Shown: one piece after another, positions 1-6,028 of the stretch | Position numbering within the stretch: the stretch's first letter is position 1 | Layout of the letters: each line of letters starts with the position of its first letter | Assembly (NCBI GenBank): GCA_946885845.1 | Contig: CAMPHJ010000066.1 | Span: 1-9,042 of the forward strand | DNA length: 9,042 bases | Origin: an uncultured Sphingobium sp. | Lineage (GTDB): Bacteria; Pseudomonadota; Alphaproteobacteria; Sphingomonadales; Sphingomonadaceae | Reading direction: 5' to 3' | Translations under genes and position numbers: made by a program | Notes under the pieces: generated by a model | What the model was told of the DNA's origin: nothing | Databases searched by the model: none | The model's input: the letters and a program-made list of their open reading frames with translations, nothing else

Positions 1-69
1 CGCAGGAACACGCCAGGCGACCATGTGCTCCTGCGAAGGCACTCGAAACCGCCCAACATCAACAATCAC
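1..69 (-). CDS. Possible 5' end of a further gene downstream of gtrA (partial)
   Basis: Too little is present to name a product. Reading leftward, a GTG at 69-67 overlaps the gtrA stop codon (GTGA arrangement) and leaves 23 open codons to the window edge, containing VGRFRVPSQEHMVAW. A competing frame opens at an ATG at 59-57 (MLGGFECLRRSTW...). It has higher GC at third positions and a GGTGA sequence six bases upstream, so it may be the real one. Either would place a second minus-strand gene directly behind gtrA, consistent with an operon. I recognise neither peptide. A plus-strand gene ending here cannot be excluded. Confidence 0.3.
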   Translation of the reverse strand, partial: MIVDVGRFRVPSQEHMVAWRVPA

Positions 70-482
70 CGGAACACCCATTGCCGGTTAAGGCTGAAAA
101 CGACCGCGGGCGTCACGAACAGCATTGCCGGAATGGGCGACCATAGCGGCCACTGCATGTAGGTGACGCACAGGAACACCCAGAGCGCGTTCAACGCATA
201 GCTGATGAGCGACACGGCCACGAACCTGACGCTGCGGGCGGCCTGATTGTCTCGGCCGCCATGCCCGCGAAAGGTGAAGGCGCTGTGGGTTATATAGCCG
301 ATCATCACCGCCGCCACATATCCCAGGCCGTTGGCGATCTGGGGATGCAGTCCGACCGGCGCGGCCAGGGTCCAGTAGATCGCCGCCTGACAGGCGGTGA
401 TGAACAGGCCGCTGACGCCGTATCGCACGATTTGCCAGAACAGGGCCTGTCGCTCTGGTGACCAGTGGCCAAGGATTTTCAT
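66..482 (-). CDS. GtrA-family polytopic membrane protein
   Basis: A 138-residue inner-membrane protein of the GtrA family. Family members are thought to help translocate or present undecaprenyl-phosphate-linked sugars for cell-surface polysaccharide modification. Four hydrophobic segments are visible at about residues 20-40, 48-70, 84-106 and 115-136. The N-terminal segment is preceded by the usual WQIVRYGVSG sequence, and the protein ends in the family-typical SLNRQWVF (residues 130-137). The chosen start, MKILGHWSPERQ, gives normal family length. The frame stays open upstream to 713, but that extension is hydrophilic, antisense to the neighbouring gene and not GtrA-like. The gene diverges from the large membrane protein at 529, with about 46 bases between the starts, which suggests a shared function. 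The exact lipid-linked sugar cannot be read from the sequence. Confidence 0.9.
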   Translation of the reverse strand: MKILGHWSPERQALFWQIVRYGVSGLFITACQAAIYWTLAAPVGLHPQIANGLGYVAAVMIGYITHSAFTFRGHGGRDNQAARSVRFVAVSLISYALNALWVFLCVTYMQWPLWSPIPAMLFVTPAVVFSLNRQWVFR

Positions 483-528
483 GGTTCGCCCCGTTGCGCT
501 TTGTTGCGGAGCCTCTAATCCACACGCC

Positions 529-2430
529 ATGAACTTGCAAAGCAGCGTCACTCTACGTGGCCGTTTCGTGCCCATGCTCGCCTGTCTGACCAACTGGACG
601 GAACGGCACTGGAAATGGATGGTCTTCCTGATGTGGGTGGCCGCCATGGTCTGCTTCCTCGTCATGCGCTGGCCCGCGATCCACTGGCTGACGTTGAACG
701 ATACGGACGACAATATCCGTTATCTGCAGGTGCGCGACTGGCTGGCAGGGCAGGGCTGGTACGATTTGCGGCAATATCGGCTCGACCCTCCCGCCGGATT
801 CGACATTCATTGGTCGCGGCTGGTCGATCTGCCGCTCGCCGGCCTGATGCTGTTCTTCCGCGCTTTCGTCGAACAGGGGCAGGCGGATCGGCTGGCGTGC
901 GGCATTGCACCGTTGTTGCCGCTGTTGCCGCTGATGCTGGGGCTGGGTTTTATCGGGCGCAGGCTGGCGGGCGGAAATGGCTGGATACTCGCGGCGCTGG
1001 CGCCCTTCGCCGCGCAGATGGGCATCAGCATGTTCATGCCCATGCGGGTCGACCATCATGGCTGGCAACTGGCGCTGGCGGTGCTGATGCTGGCGGGGCT
1101 TGTCGACCGCAACTGGCTGCGCGGGGGCGTGGTCGCGGGCTTGAGCAGCGCCCTGTCGATCGCGATCGGCATGGAAATGATCGTTTACCTGGCGGCGGGC
1201 GGGGCGTTGATCGCGCTGCGTTGGGTGTTCAAGGATGGGGCAGGGCGCAGGATGCTGCCCTATGCCCTGACCCTGGGCGGCAGCGTTTCCATATTGTTCC
1301 TGCTGTTCGCCAGCTATGCCAACCGGCAGATGATGTGCGACGCCCTGTCCCCCATCTGGGTCGCCATATTCGCGGCGGTCGGCGCGGGCATGACGCTGCT
1401 GGCGTTGTTGCCCCTGCGCAGTTGGCCTAGCCGTCTGGGTGCCGGCATCATCGTGGGGGCGGCGGTCGCTGCCTTTGCATGGCTCAACTGGCCGCAATGC
1501 CTGTCCGGCGCCTATCAGATATCGCCCGAACTGGAAAAGCTGTGGCTGTCCAACATCCGCGAGGCAAAGCCCATCACGGCGCAGGCGCGCAATATGGTCG
1601 TGCCGCTGATGGCGATCCCGCTGGCCGGGCTGGCGGGATTGATCTGGGGCCTGTGGGATGCGCGCAGCGACAGCGACAAATGCTGGGCTTGGGCCACCGT
1701 CGGCCTGATGATGCTGTTTTCCACCTCGCTCCTTTTCTGGCAGCTGCGCGCTGGCCCGGCGGCGCAGTTGCTTGCCATCCCCGCCGCTGCCTGGGCGGCG
1801 CATCGGATGATCCAGGTGATTTTCACTGGCCGCCCGGTCGCGCGGATATTAGGCGTGGCGGGCGCGGCGATCCTGGCCGTAGCCGCCTTTGCGACGCCCC
1901 TCTATCCGCAACTCAATCAGCTGTGGGCCAGCACGACCGGCGAAGTGGGCAAGCCCCGACGCGCGGTGGTGGCCGCCCGGCACAAGATCATCAACAAGGC
2001 AAACGCCCGCTGCCGCAGCCTGCCCGCGCTGGCGGCGCTGGATCAGCTACCCGCCGCGACGATCTTCACCATGGTCGACCTGGGACCCCGGCTGATCGCC
2101 ACGACCCATCACAGCGCCCTTGCCGGACCCTATCATCGCAATGGCAAAACAATATTGGATGTCCATCATGGTTTCGACGGATCACCGGAAAATTTCCGCG
2201 CCATCGCCGCCCGCCATCACGCCACCTATCTGCTGATCTGCCCCGGCTTTCCCGAAGGCACCGTCTATCAGGCACGCAGCCCACAAGGATTTTATGCTGA
2301 ACTGATTCGGGGCGAAGTGCCGACCTGGCTAAAGCCCGTACCCCTGCGCAGCGGCGTCGACCTGCCCTATACGCTTTACCGCATAGATTATTCAGCGGCG
2401 GGCGGCGAAAAAGTCCCGCAGCAGCGCTGA
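529..2430 (+). CDS. Large multi-pass membrane protein, probable GT-C-type glycosyltransferase
   Basis: A 633-residue integral membrane protein. A first span at about residues 31-47 is followed by a loop with NDTDDNIRYLQVRDW (57-71) and then IHWSRLVDLP. About ten further hydrophobic segments follow, and the last ~140 residues form a soluble, probably periplasmic domain containing TTHHSALAGPYHRN. The acidic first loop plus VDHHGW (174-179) resembles the layout of GT-C enzymes such as STT3/AglB, where the first-loop Asp binds the metal and lipid-phosphate donor. That function is inferred from motif layout, and such proteins are often annotated only as hypothetical. The start is uncertain. ATG 529 is chosen because it clears the divergent gtrA gene, but its nearest GGAG lies 17 bases upstream. 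GTG 568, ATG 574 and ATG 619 are alternatives. The 3' end overlaps tadA convergently by 39 bases. Confidence 0.75.
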   Translation: MNLQSSVTLRGRFVPMLACLTNWTERHWKWMVFLMWVAAMVCFLVMRWPAIHWLTLNDTDDNIRYLQVRDWLAGQGWYDLRQYRLDPPAGFDIHWSRLVDLPLAGLMLFFRAFVEQGQADRLACGIAPLLPLLPLMLGLGFIGRRLAGGNGWILAALAPFAAQMGISMFMPMRVDHHGWQLALAVLMLAGLVDRNWLRGGVVAGLSSALSIAIGMEMIVYLAAGGALIALRWVFKDGAGRRMLPYALTLGGSVSILFLLFASYANRQMMCDALSPIWVAIFAAVGAGMTLLALLPLRSWPSRLGAGIIVGAAVAAFAWLNWPQCLSGAYQISPELEKLWLSNIREAKPITAQARNMVVPLMAIPLAGLAGLIWGLWDARSDSDKCWAWATVGLMMLFSTSLLFWQLRAGPAAQLLAIPAAAWAAHRMIQVIFTGRPVARILGVAGAAILAVAAFATPLYPQLNQLWASTTGEVGKPRRAVVAARHKIINKANARCRSLPALAALDQLPAATIFTMVDLGPRLIATTHHSALAGPYHRNGKTILDVHHGFDGSPENFRAIAARHHATYLLICPGFPEGTVYQARSPQGFYAELIRGEVPTWLKPVPLRSGVDLPYTLYRIDYSAAGGEKVPQQR

Positions 2431-2850
2431 CGCCTCTTTTTCAGCGATCCCGCCATATACGTCCGGGCGGTGGAGGCATTGGGGCTGGGTATAGAGGCGA
2501 GGCCCCTGTTCGATCGCGCCGCCCTTTGGATCGGCGGCAGCGTAGTAGAGACGGGCAATCCGGGCGTGGGATATGGCGCCCGCGCACATCGGGCAGGGTT
2601 CCAGCGTCACCCAGATATCGCAACCCGTCAGCCTGAAGTCGCCCAGATGCAGGGCTGCAGCGCGCAGAGCGACAATTTCGGCATGGGCAGTGGGGTCATT
2701 GTCGCGCCGGTTGCGATTCTCGCCCTCGCCAATGATCCCGCCGTCCAATGTGACGACGGCCCCGATTGGCACCTCACCGGCGGCCTCGGCCGACCGCGCC
2801 AGTTCAAGTGCGCGGCGCATTGGCAGGGGAAGGGGGAAGGGCGACGCCAT
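2392..2850 (-). CDS. tadA: tRNA-specific adenosine deaminase TadA
   Basis: A 152-residue cytosolic zinc-dependent deaminase that converts adenosine 34 of tRNA-Arg(ACG) to inosine so that the tRNA can read CGU, CGC and CGA. The cytidine/deoxycytidylate-deaminase fold is clear. HAE at 56-58 supplies a zinc ligand (His56) and the catalytic proton shuttle (Glu58), and PCPMC at 85-89 supplies Cys86 and Cys89. PIGAVV near residue 28, and the downstream segment DPKGGAIEQGPRL with HRPDVYGG, are typical of TadA rather than of guanine or cytosine deaminases. Length matches bacterial TadA. The gene follows a 73-residue membrane-protein gene by 38 bases on the same strand, so co-transcription is likely. 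Its last 39 bases overlap the end of the convergent membrane-protein gene. Confidence 0.95.
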   Translation of the reverse strand: MASPFPLPLPMRRALELARSAEAAGEVPIGAVVTLDGGIIGEGENRNRRDNDPTAHAEIVALRAAALHLGDFRLTGCDIWVTLEPCPMCAGAISHARIARLYYAAADPKGGAIEQGPRLYTQPQCLHRPDVYGGIAEKEASALLRDFFAARR

Positions 2851-2888
2851 CGTCGCCCCATACAGGATCGTGAGACGTTACGAAATGA

Positions 2889-3110
2889 TCAGGGCTTTTT
2901 CACATCGACGGTTGGCACTTCCACCGTTTCATTACGGGAGCCGACCTCTACCTTGGCCACGTTCGCTTCATATTTCGGCAGGTTGCCACCCTGCACGGCG
3001 ATAACGGGCAGTTTGCCCTCCTGGGTCTGCTGCAGATCAATAAAGCCGGTGACGATGCCGCCAGCGAGGATCAGCAGTATAATCAGCAACAAGCCACCAA
3101 TGAATCGCAT
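2889..3110 (-). CDS. Small single-span membrane protein of unknown function
   Basis: A 73-residue protein I cannot assign to a named family. It starts MRFIGGLLLIILLILAGG, one long hydrophobic helix (residues 3-22) acting as an uncleaved anchor or signal. A ~50-residue hydrophilic tail follows that begins GFIDLQQTQEGKLPVIAV and ends in Val/Glu/Lys-rich VEVPTVDVKKP. No lipobox or clear signal-peptidase site is visible. ATG 3110 is the start because a strong ribosome binding site (GGAGGG, complement of 3115-3120) sits a few bases upstream. Upstream extension of the frame gives an unconvincing polar leader. It lies 38 bases ahead of tadA on the same strand and diverges from rpmB. The tail would face the periplasm if the positive-inside rule holds for Arg2. 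Confidence 0.75.
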   Translation of the reverse strand: MRFIGGLLLIILLILAGGIVTGFIDLQQTQEGKLPVIAVQGGNLPKYEANVAKVEVGSRNETVEVPTVDVKKP

Positions 3111-3114
3111 TTCA

Positions 3115-3120
3115 CCCTCC
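3115..3120 (-). promoter_or_regulatory. Strong ribosome binding site of the small membrane-protein gene
   Basis: On the minus strand the bases read AAGGAGGGTGAA immediately before ATG 3110, with GGAGGG at this position and four bases of spacing. This is close to a perfect anti-16S match and fixes the start of the 73-residue gene over longer in-frame options. Confidence 0.75.
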
Positions 3121-3193
3121 TTCGCGATATGGATGACAAACGCCCGGTGTGGCGAAGGGTTGCGCAATCTGGTCTTTAGCCGCCTTCGTCGGG

Positions 3194-3222
3194 TTGACGG
3201 CCAAGGGGAATCCCGTTATCCG
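3194..3222 (+). promoter_or_regulatory. Candidate rpmB promoter
   Basis: TTGACG at 3194-3199 is a good -35 hexamer. After 17 bases it is followed by TATCCG (3217-3222), a weak -10. It lies about 40 bases ahead of the rpmB start in the divergent gap of 154 bases. Support is consensus matching only. Confidence 0.3.
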
Positions 3223-3264
3223 CGCCGCTTTCTGATCGAACATGTATTACAAGGTTGATTGACT

Positions 3265-3558
3265 ATGTCGCGCATCTGCGAGCTGACTGGCAAGGGCCGC
3301 CAGGTGGGTCACAACGTGTCCCACGCCAATAACAAGACCAAGCGTGTGTTCCTGCCCAACCTGCAGAATGTTTCGCTGATTTCCGAAACGCTGGAAACCT
3401 CTGTGAAGCTGCGCGTGTCGACCCACGGCCTGCGTTCGGTGGAACATAATGGCGGTCTGGACAACTGGCTGCTGAAGACCAACGACGAGAAGCTGTCGCT
3501 CAAGGCTCGCCGCCTGAAGCGCGACATCTCCAAGAAGCAGGCTGCAGCCGCAGCCTGA
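3265..3558 (+). CDS. rpmB: 50S ribosomal protein L28
   Basis: A 97-residue protein of the large ribosomal subunit. It opens with [20 protein letters not shown], the conserved L28 N-terminus. [35 protein letters not shown] and a basic C-terminal stretch ([10 protein letters not shown]) complete the alphaproteobacterial long form. The tail ends in an Ala run. The Cys-X-X-Cys zinc pairs of some L28 paralogues are absent, so this is the zinc-independent type. ATG 3265 is the start, with AAGG at 3251-3254 as a modest ribosome binding site. The upstream in-frame TTG at 3259 adds nothing family-like. rpmB is monocistronic here, without rpmG beside it, and ends in a strong terminator. Confidence 0.97.
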   Translation: MSRICELTGKGRQVGHNVSHANNKTKRVFLPNLQNVSLISETLETSVKLRVSTHGLRSVEHNGGLDNWLLKTNDEKLSLKARRLKRDISKKQAAAAA

Positions 3559-3583
3559 TATCGGTTCGATTTGCTTCGGCATG

Positions 3584-3611
3584 AAGCGGCCTGGAAACAG
3601 GCCGCTTTTTT
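3584..3611 (+). terminator. Rho-independent terminator of rpmB
   Basis: AAGCGGCCTG (3584-3593) and CAGGCCGCTT (3598-3607) form a perfect 10-bp stem closed by a GAAA tetraloop. The T run goes on to 3611. It lies 26 bases after the rpmB stop. The left flank has no A run, so it probably works only in the plus direction. Confidence 0.93.
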
Positions 3612-3667
3612 GCGTTCATCTTTCGCGATGTCCATGATTCGGACGGGGGTGATCGGGGCGCGGCTGA

Positions 3668-4654
3668 TCAGAGGCGAAGCGCGAATTTCAGCAGCAGAGT
3701 GCGCTGGAAAAATTCGTGATTGTCGTCGGACACGATCCACACCATCGTTTGGCCCTGCTCATGGCTGATAGCCACGCCTTCATAATTGTCGGCCAGCAGT
3801 GGCGGCGCCAGCCGCGCCAAGGTGCGCGCTTTCAATTGGTGATTGGGGCGCGGCGCTGCGGGCAAATCGATGATGGCCAGCGTCGCCGTGAAGAGATCCT
3901 GTAAGGTCACCCTGCGGTTGAGCAAGAGCAGGCGACGATCATCGATCGCGACCACATCGGTCGGACGGTAGCCGCGCGGCGGGACGTAGCGCAGGTGGAT
4001 CGGGGCGGGTGTCGCACTATCCGCCGGGTCTCCGCTGAACAGCAGCGTATCGTGGCTCCCATCGGCGGTCATGCCCATCTCCGCGATTACCAGGAAGCGG
4101 CCGTCGGGCAGGCGGGTCATGGATTCGATCGATCCGGTCTCAGGCCATGCCTCAATCTGCGGCCAGGTCCGGCATGCCTCCGCCCGCGCGAAACCTGGCG
4201 CATAGCGGCAAATCCTCTGGAGCATTTCAAACCCGACCCAATAGCGGTCTGTCGCCGGGTCACGGGTCAATGCTTCTGAATCCCACGCCCACCAAGGCTG
4301 GTGCTTGTCCTTGCCCATCACGGGCAGCGGGGCAATGAACGGGTGGCGGCTTTCGGGTCGGGGCGGGATGGCGAAACCCATGAGAGTGCCCGAATCGCTA
4401 AGCGCCAAAACCTGCCCCGCAGAATCGACGAGCAGAGACGATATGCCGCCAAAGCCGCGATGCGGGCTGCTGAGCTGCCATCCGCCCATATAATCAAGCG
4501 CGCCGACGGTACGGATCGAAGCGTCGATTGAACTGAGCGGGAGCGGCCTTATCCTGACGAGCAAGGGGCCGGGGCCGAACAGTTCCGGCTTGTTCTTGTG
4601 CGGCGCCGGCAACAGAAGGATCGCGAGCAACAATACGATCAGGATTCGGCGCAT
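3668..4654 (-). CDS. Secreted esterase-like/phytase-like family protein
   Basis: A 328-residue exported protein matching the phytase-like domain family ("esterase-like activity of phytase"), a predicted beta-propeller whose members act on phosphate or phenyl esters; the substrate here is unknown. A signal peptide is evident: MRR followed by a hydrophobic core (residues 4-15) and a likely cleavage near PAP-H (18/19). There is no lipobox. Family-like segments are FGGISSLLVD (68-77), LSDSG (85-89), WDSEALTRD with YWVGFE, a central GSIESMTRLPDGRFLVIAE, and near the C-terminus NYEGVAI (290-296) and SDDN (309-312). ATG 4654 is chosen because the signal peptide begins there; the open frame continues to 4705 but would bury it. 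The gene converges with rpmB and diverges from the glycine-zipper gene. Catalysis has not been shown for many family members. Confidence 0.82.
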   Translation of the reverse strand: MRRILIVLLLAILLLPAPHKNKPELFGPGPLLVRIRPLPLSSIDASIRTVGALDYMGGWQLSSPHRGFGGISSLLVDSAGQVLALSDSGTLMGFAIPPRPESRHPFIAPLPVMGKDKHQPWWAWDSEALTRDPATDRYWVGFEMLQRICRYAPGFARAEACRTWPQIEAWPETGSIESMTRLPDGRFLVIAEMGMTADGSHDTLLFSGDPADSATPAPIHLRYVPPRGYRPTDVVAIDDRRLLLLNRRVTLQDLFTATLAIIDLPAAPRPNHQLKARTLARLAPPLLADNYEGVAISHEQGQTMVWIVSDDNHEFFQRTLLLKFALRL

Positions 4655-4744
4655 ATGTTCGCCATAGGCAATCCGGGTTGCAGAACCAACCGCCATCGTG
4701 CTCAAGCCCGTCGCCGTTGCATAGGTCGACGGCGTTGGCCAATT

Positions 4745-4776
4745 GCCTGAACGGCGGCTGACACGCCCATTCAGGC
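4745..4776. repeat. 7-bp inverted repeat in a divergent promoter gap
   Basis: GCCTGAA (4745-4751) and TTCAGGC (4770-4776) are perfect inverted copies with 18 bases between them. They lie in the 212-base gap between the phytase-like gene and the glycine-zipper gene. The spacing suits a dimeric regulator contacting sites about two and a half helical turns apart, but chance is possible. The remainder of the gap shows no clear hairpin or riboswitch. Confidence 0.35.
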
Positions 4777-4866
4777 TTCGCTCAACGCGAATCGCACAAA
4801 AGGGGGCAATCGATGCAGTTGCCGAGCGGCAGCAGCGATCGGCAAGAATATGCGAGGAGCAACGCC

Positions 4867-5277
4867 ATGAAGACCAAGTTTCTGATCAATATGGGGGCAG
4901 CGCTGGCCATGACCGCAGCTTCCCTCGTCGCCACCGCCGTTCCGGCACAGGCTCGCGACGGCTGGGGCCGTTACGATCGCGGCGATTATTATCGCGGTGA
5001 CCGGGGCGATCGCCGTTATCGTGGCGACCATTATCGCGGCTATCGCGGCGAGCGCTATTATCGGAGCAATGGCTATCGCGGCTATCGCGGTGGTTATCGC
5101 TGCCGTGACAATGGCACCGGCGGGACGATCATCGGAGCCATCGCTGGTGGCCTGCTGGGTAATGAGATCGGCAAGGGCAGCGGGCGTTATGGACGCCAGG
5201 GTGACGGCACCACAGGCGCTATCGTCGGCGCGGGCGTGGGCGCACTGGCCGGTCGGGCGATCGATCGGGACTGCTAA
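4867..5277 (+). CDS. Exported glycine-zipper 2TM-domain protein with Arg/Tyr/Gly-rich linker
   Basis: A 136-residue envelope protein. A signal peptide (residues 1-29, cleavage after AQA) is followed by a linker of about 50 residues (30-80) built from RGD/YRG/RYY units. A glycine-zipper domain related to the Rickettsia 17-kDa antigen / 2TM family follows: GGTIIGAIAGGLLGNEIG (85-102), a short polar loop, then GTTGAIVGAGVGALAGRAI and a terminal DRDC. The paired GxxxG helices are expected to insert into or pack against the outer membrane. No lipobox is present, so unlike SlyB-like lipoproteins it is soluble or inserted. The Shine-Dalgarno GAGGAG (4854-4859) stands seven bases before ATG 4867. At DNA level the linker is a string of imperfect TATCGCGGN repeats. 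The exact role is unknown; relatives are linked to envelope stability. Confidence 0.85.
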   Translation: MKTKFLINMGAALAMTAASLVATAVPAQARDGWGRYDRGDYYRGDRGDRRYRGDHYRGYRGERYYRSNGYRGYRGGYRCRDNGTGGTIIGAIAGGLLGNEIGKGSGRYGRQGDGTTGAIVGAGVGALAGRAIDRDC

Positions 5278-5309
5278 AGCCGGTTGGCGGAATGACATTG
5301 TAAAGAAAT

Positions 5310-5335
5310 GGGTCGCCTTCGGGCGGCCCTTTTTT
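5310..5335 (+). terminator. Rho-independent terminator of the glycine-zipper gene
   Basis: GGGTCGCC (5310-5317) pairs with GGCGGCCC (5322-5329), with one G-U wobble, around a C(UUCG)G tetraloop. Six T follow (5330-5335). The convergent lipoprotein gene has its stop codon at 5336-5334, inside the T run. A weaker T-rich flank on the other strand (ATTTCTTT) could make it partly bidirectional. Confidence 0.9.
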
Positions 5336-5555
5336 ATGGATCGGTTCGCTGGCGGTCGGCGCGTGCCGCGCTCATCGCGGCTGGGTTAAGCCCTTTGCCC
5401 TGCCGCTGGAGGGCGCTTTGGGCGTCCAGTTCGGCTGCAGCCTCATTCAGCGTGCTGGCTTCGCCGGGGCTGATTCCAGCGTCGTCGCTGGTTGCCGAGC
5501 CGCAAGCTGCCAGAAAAAGCGGTAAAAAGACCAGGGACCGCACGCTGATCGTCAT
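5334..5555 (-). CDS. Small putative lipoprotein
   Basis: A 73-residue predicted lipoprotein of unknown function. MTISVRS precedes a hydrophobic core and a lipobox LAAC (residues 15-18), so signal peptidase II would cleave before Cys18. Gly-Ser at +2/+3 argues for outer-membrane sorting rather than inner-membrane retention. The mature ~56 residues are polar and probably helical (ISPGEASTLNEAAAELDAQSALQ...) and end in RADRQRTDP. ATG 5555 is chosen because it gives a normal lipoprotein signal peptide; there is no strong ribosome binding site ahead of it. The frame extends upstream to 5621 without signal-like character. It lies 79 bases behind the Ala/Asn-rich lipoprotein gene on the same strand, separated by a hairpin. 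Confidence 0.65.
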   Translation of the reverse strand: MTISVRSLVFLPLFLAACGSATSDDAGISPGEASTLNEAAAELDAQSALQRQGKGLNPAAMSAARADRQRTDP

Positions 5556-5578
5556 GGCTGTGATGGCTTTCAAATAGA

Positions 5579-5608
5579 AAGGGCCGCTCCGTTTCCGGCG
5601 CGGCCCTT
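5579..5608 (-). terminator. Hairpin terminator behind the Ala/Asn-rich lipoprotein gene
   Basis: AAGGGCCGC (5579-5587) pairs with GCGGCCCTT (5600-5608). A smaller CCG/CGG stem sits inside the loop (5589-5591 with 5596-5598). Read on the minus strand, the stem is followed by TTTCTATTTG, an interrupted T tract. It would end or attenuate transcription before the next lipoprotein gene, which begins 23 bases further on. Confidence 0.65.
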
Positions 5609-5619
5609 CCTGAAATATC

Positions 5620-5635
5620 ATTCCCTAAAGGGAAT
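5620..5635. repeat. Short inverted repeat at the end of the Ala/Asn-rich gene
   Basis: ATTCCC (5620-5625) and GGGAAT (5630-5635) are inverted copies around a TAAA spacer. The structure touches the stop codon of the minus-strand gene (5637-5635). It lacks a T run and may only protect the mRNA end, or be chance. Confidence 0.3.
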
Positions 5636-5862
5636 TACATCGCGTTCGCTGCGGCGTTGTCAGCTGCATTCGCGGCGTTGTCGGCAGCGTTCGAAGCGTT
5701 GGCGGCGGCGTTTTCAGCAGCCATCATCGCGTTGTCAGCAGCGTTCGCGGCGTTTTCAGCGGCGTTGTCAGCAACGTTCGCGGCGTTTTCCGAACCGCCT
5801 GAGCAGGCAGCGAGGCCCAGCGAAGCGGCGAAAACGAGCGAAAGAGCAATAGACTTGGACAT
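5635..5862 (-). CDS. Ala/Asn-repeat lipoprotein (low complexity)
   Basis: A 75-residue predicted lipoprotein. MSKSIALSLVFAASLGLAAC ends in a clear lipobox (LAAC, residues 17-20), and Ser-Gly follows Cys20. The mature part is almost only Ala and Asn with occasional Asp/Glu. Asn falls at residues 26, 29, 33, 37, 40, 44, 51, 55, 58, 62, 65, 69 and 73, mostly 3 or 4 apart. Acidic residues lie at 25, 32, 36, 43, 50, 61 and 68, in steps of 7, 4 or 11. That is coiled-coil-like spacing with an Asn stripe. Similar Asn/Ala-rich short lipoproteins occur in sphingomonads without known function. A Lpp-like spacer in the envelope is a guess, and there is no C-terminal Lys for peptidoglycan linkage. ATG 5862 follows an AGGGG ribosome binding site; a TTG lies six bases further upstream in frame. 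Confidence 0.72.
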   Translation of the reverse strand: MSKSIALSLVFAASLGLAACSGGSENAANVADNAAENAANAADNAMMAAENAAANASNAADNAANAADNAAANAM

Positions 5863-5872
5863 GGGCAAACCC

Positions 5873-5912
5873 CTCTCAGAGAAAAAACTGCGCAGACCAC
5901 TCTCGGAGAAAA
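5873..5912. repeat. Two 13-bp direct repeats in the lipoprotein leader
   Basis: CTCTCAGAGAAAA (5873-5885) and CTCTCGGAGAAAA (5900-5912) differ at one base and start 27 bases apart. Each contains a TCTC-n-GAGA dyad. They lie in the 201-base divergent gap. The first overlaps the ribosome binding site of the Ala/Asn-rich lipoprotein gene on the minus strand. Confidence 0.5.
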
Positions 5913-6028
5913 GTTCACCCCCCTTTGCGCCTGCGGAGCCGATTCGTAGTGAATTGGGCGACTCAAGGCAATCCCATTCCTGCGCAAGGGACCGAACATG
6001 CCTTCATCGGGCGTTCGGGGAACAAGCA

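Noticed and set aside
397..528. N-terminal extension of the large membrane protein to ATG 397
   Set aside because: It would overlap the divergent gtrA coding region by 86 bases and encodes a Cys/Arg-rich leader without similarity to the rest of the protein.
483..713. N-terminal extension of gtrA to 713
   Set aside because: The 77 extra residues are hydrophilic, antisense to the membrane-protein gene, and exceed normal GtrA length.
553..1803. Long minus-strand open frame (416 codons) inside the membrane-protein gene
   Set aside because: Its translation is Gln/Arg/Pro/His-rich low complexity typical of antisense frames in GC-rich DNA. The plus-strand protein has clear spans and motifs.
2470..3258. 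Plus-strand open frame across tadA and the small membrane gene
   Set aside because: It is antisense to the well-supported tadA, with no recognisable domain and no ribosome binding site.
4951..5109. CRISPR-like or tandem-repeat array in the glycine-zipper gene
   Set aside because: The short imperfect repeats keep the reading frame and encode the RGD/YRG linker. There are no unique spacers of constant length.
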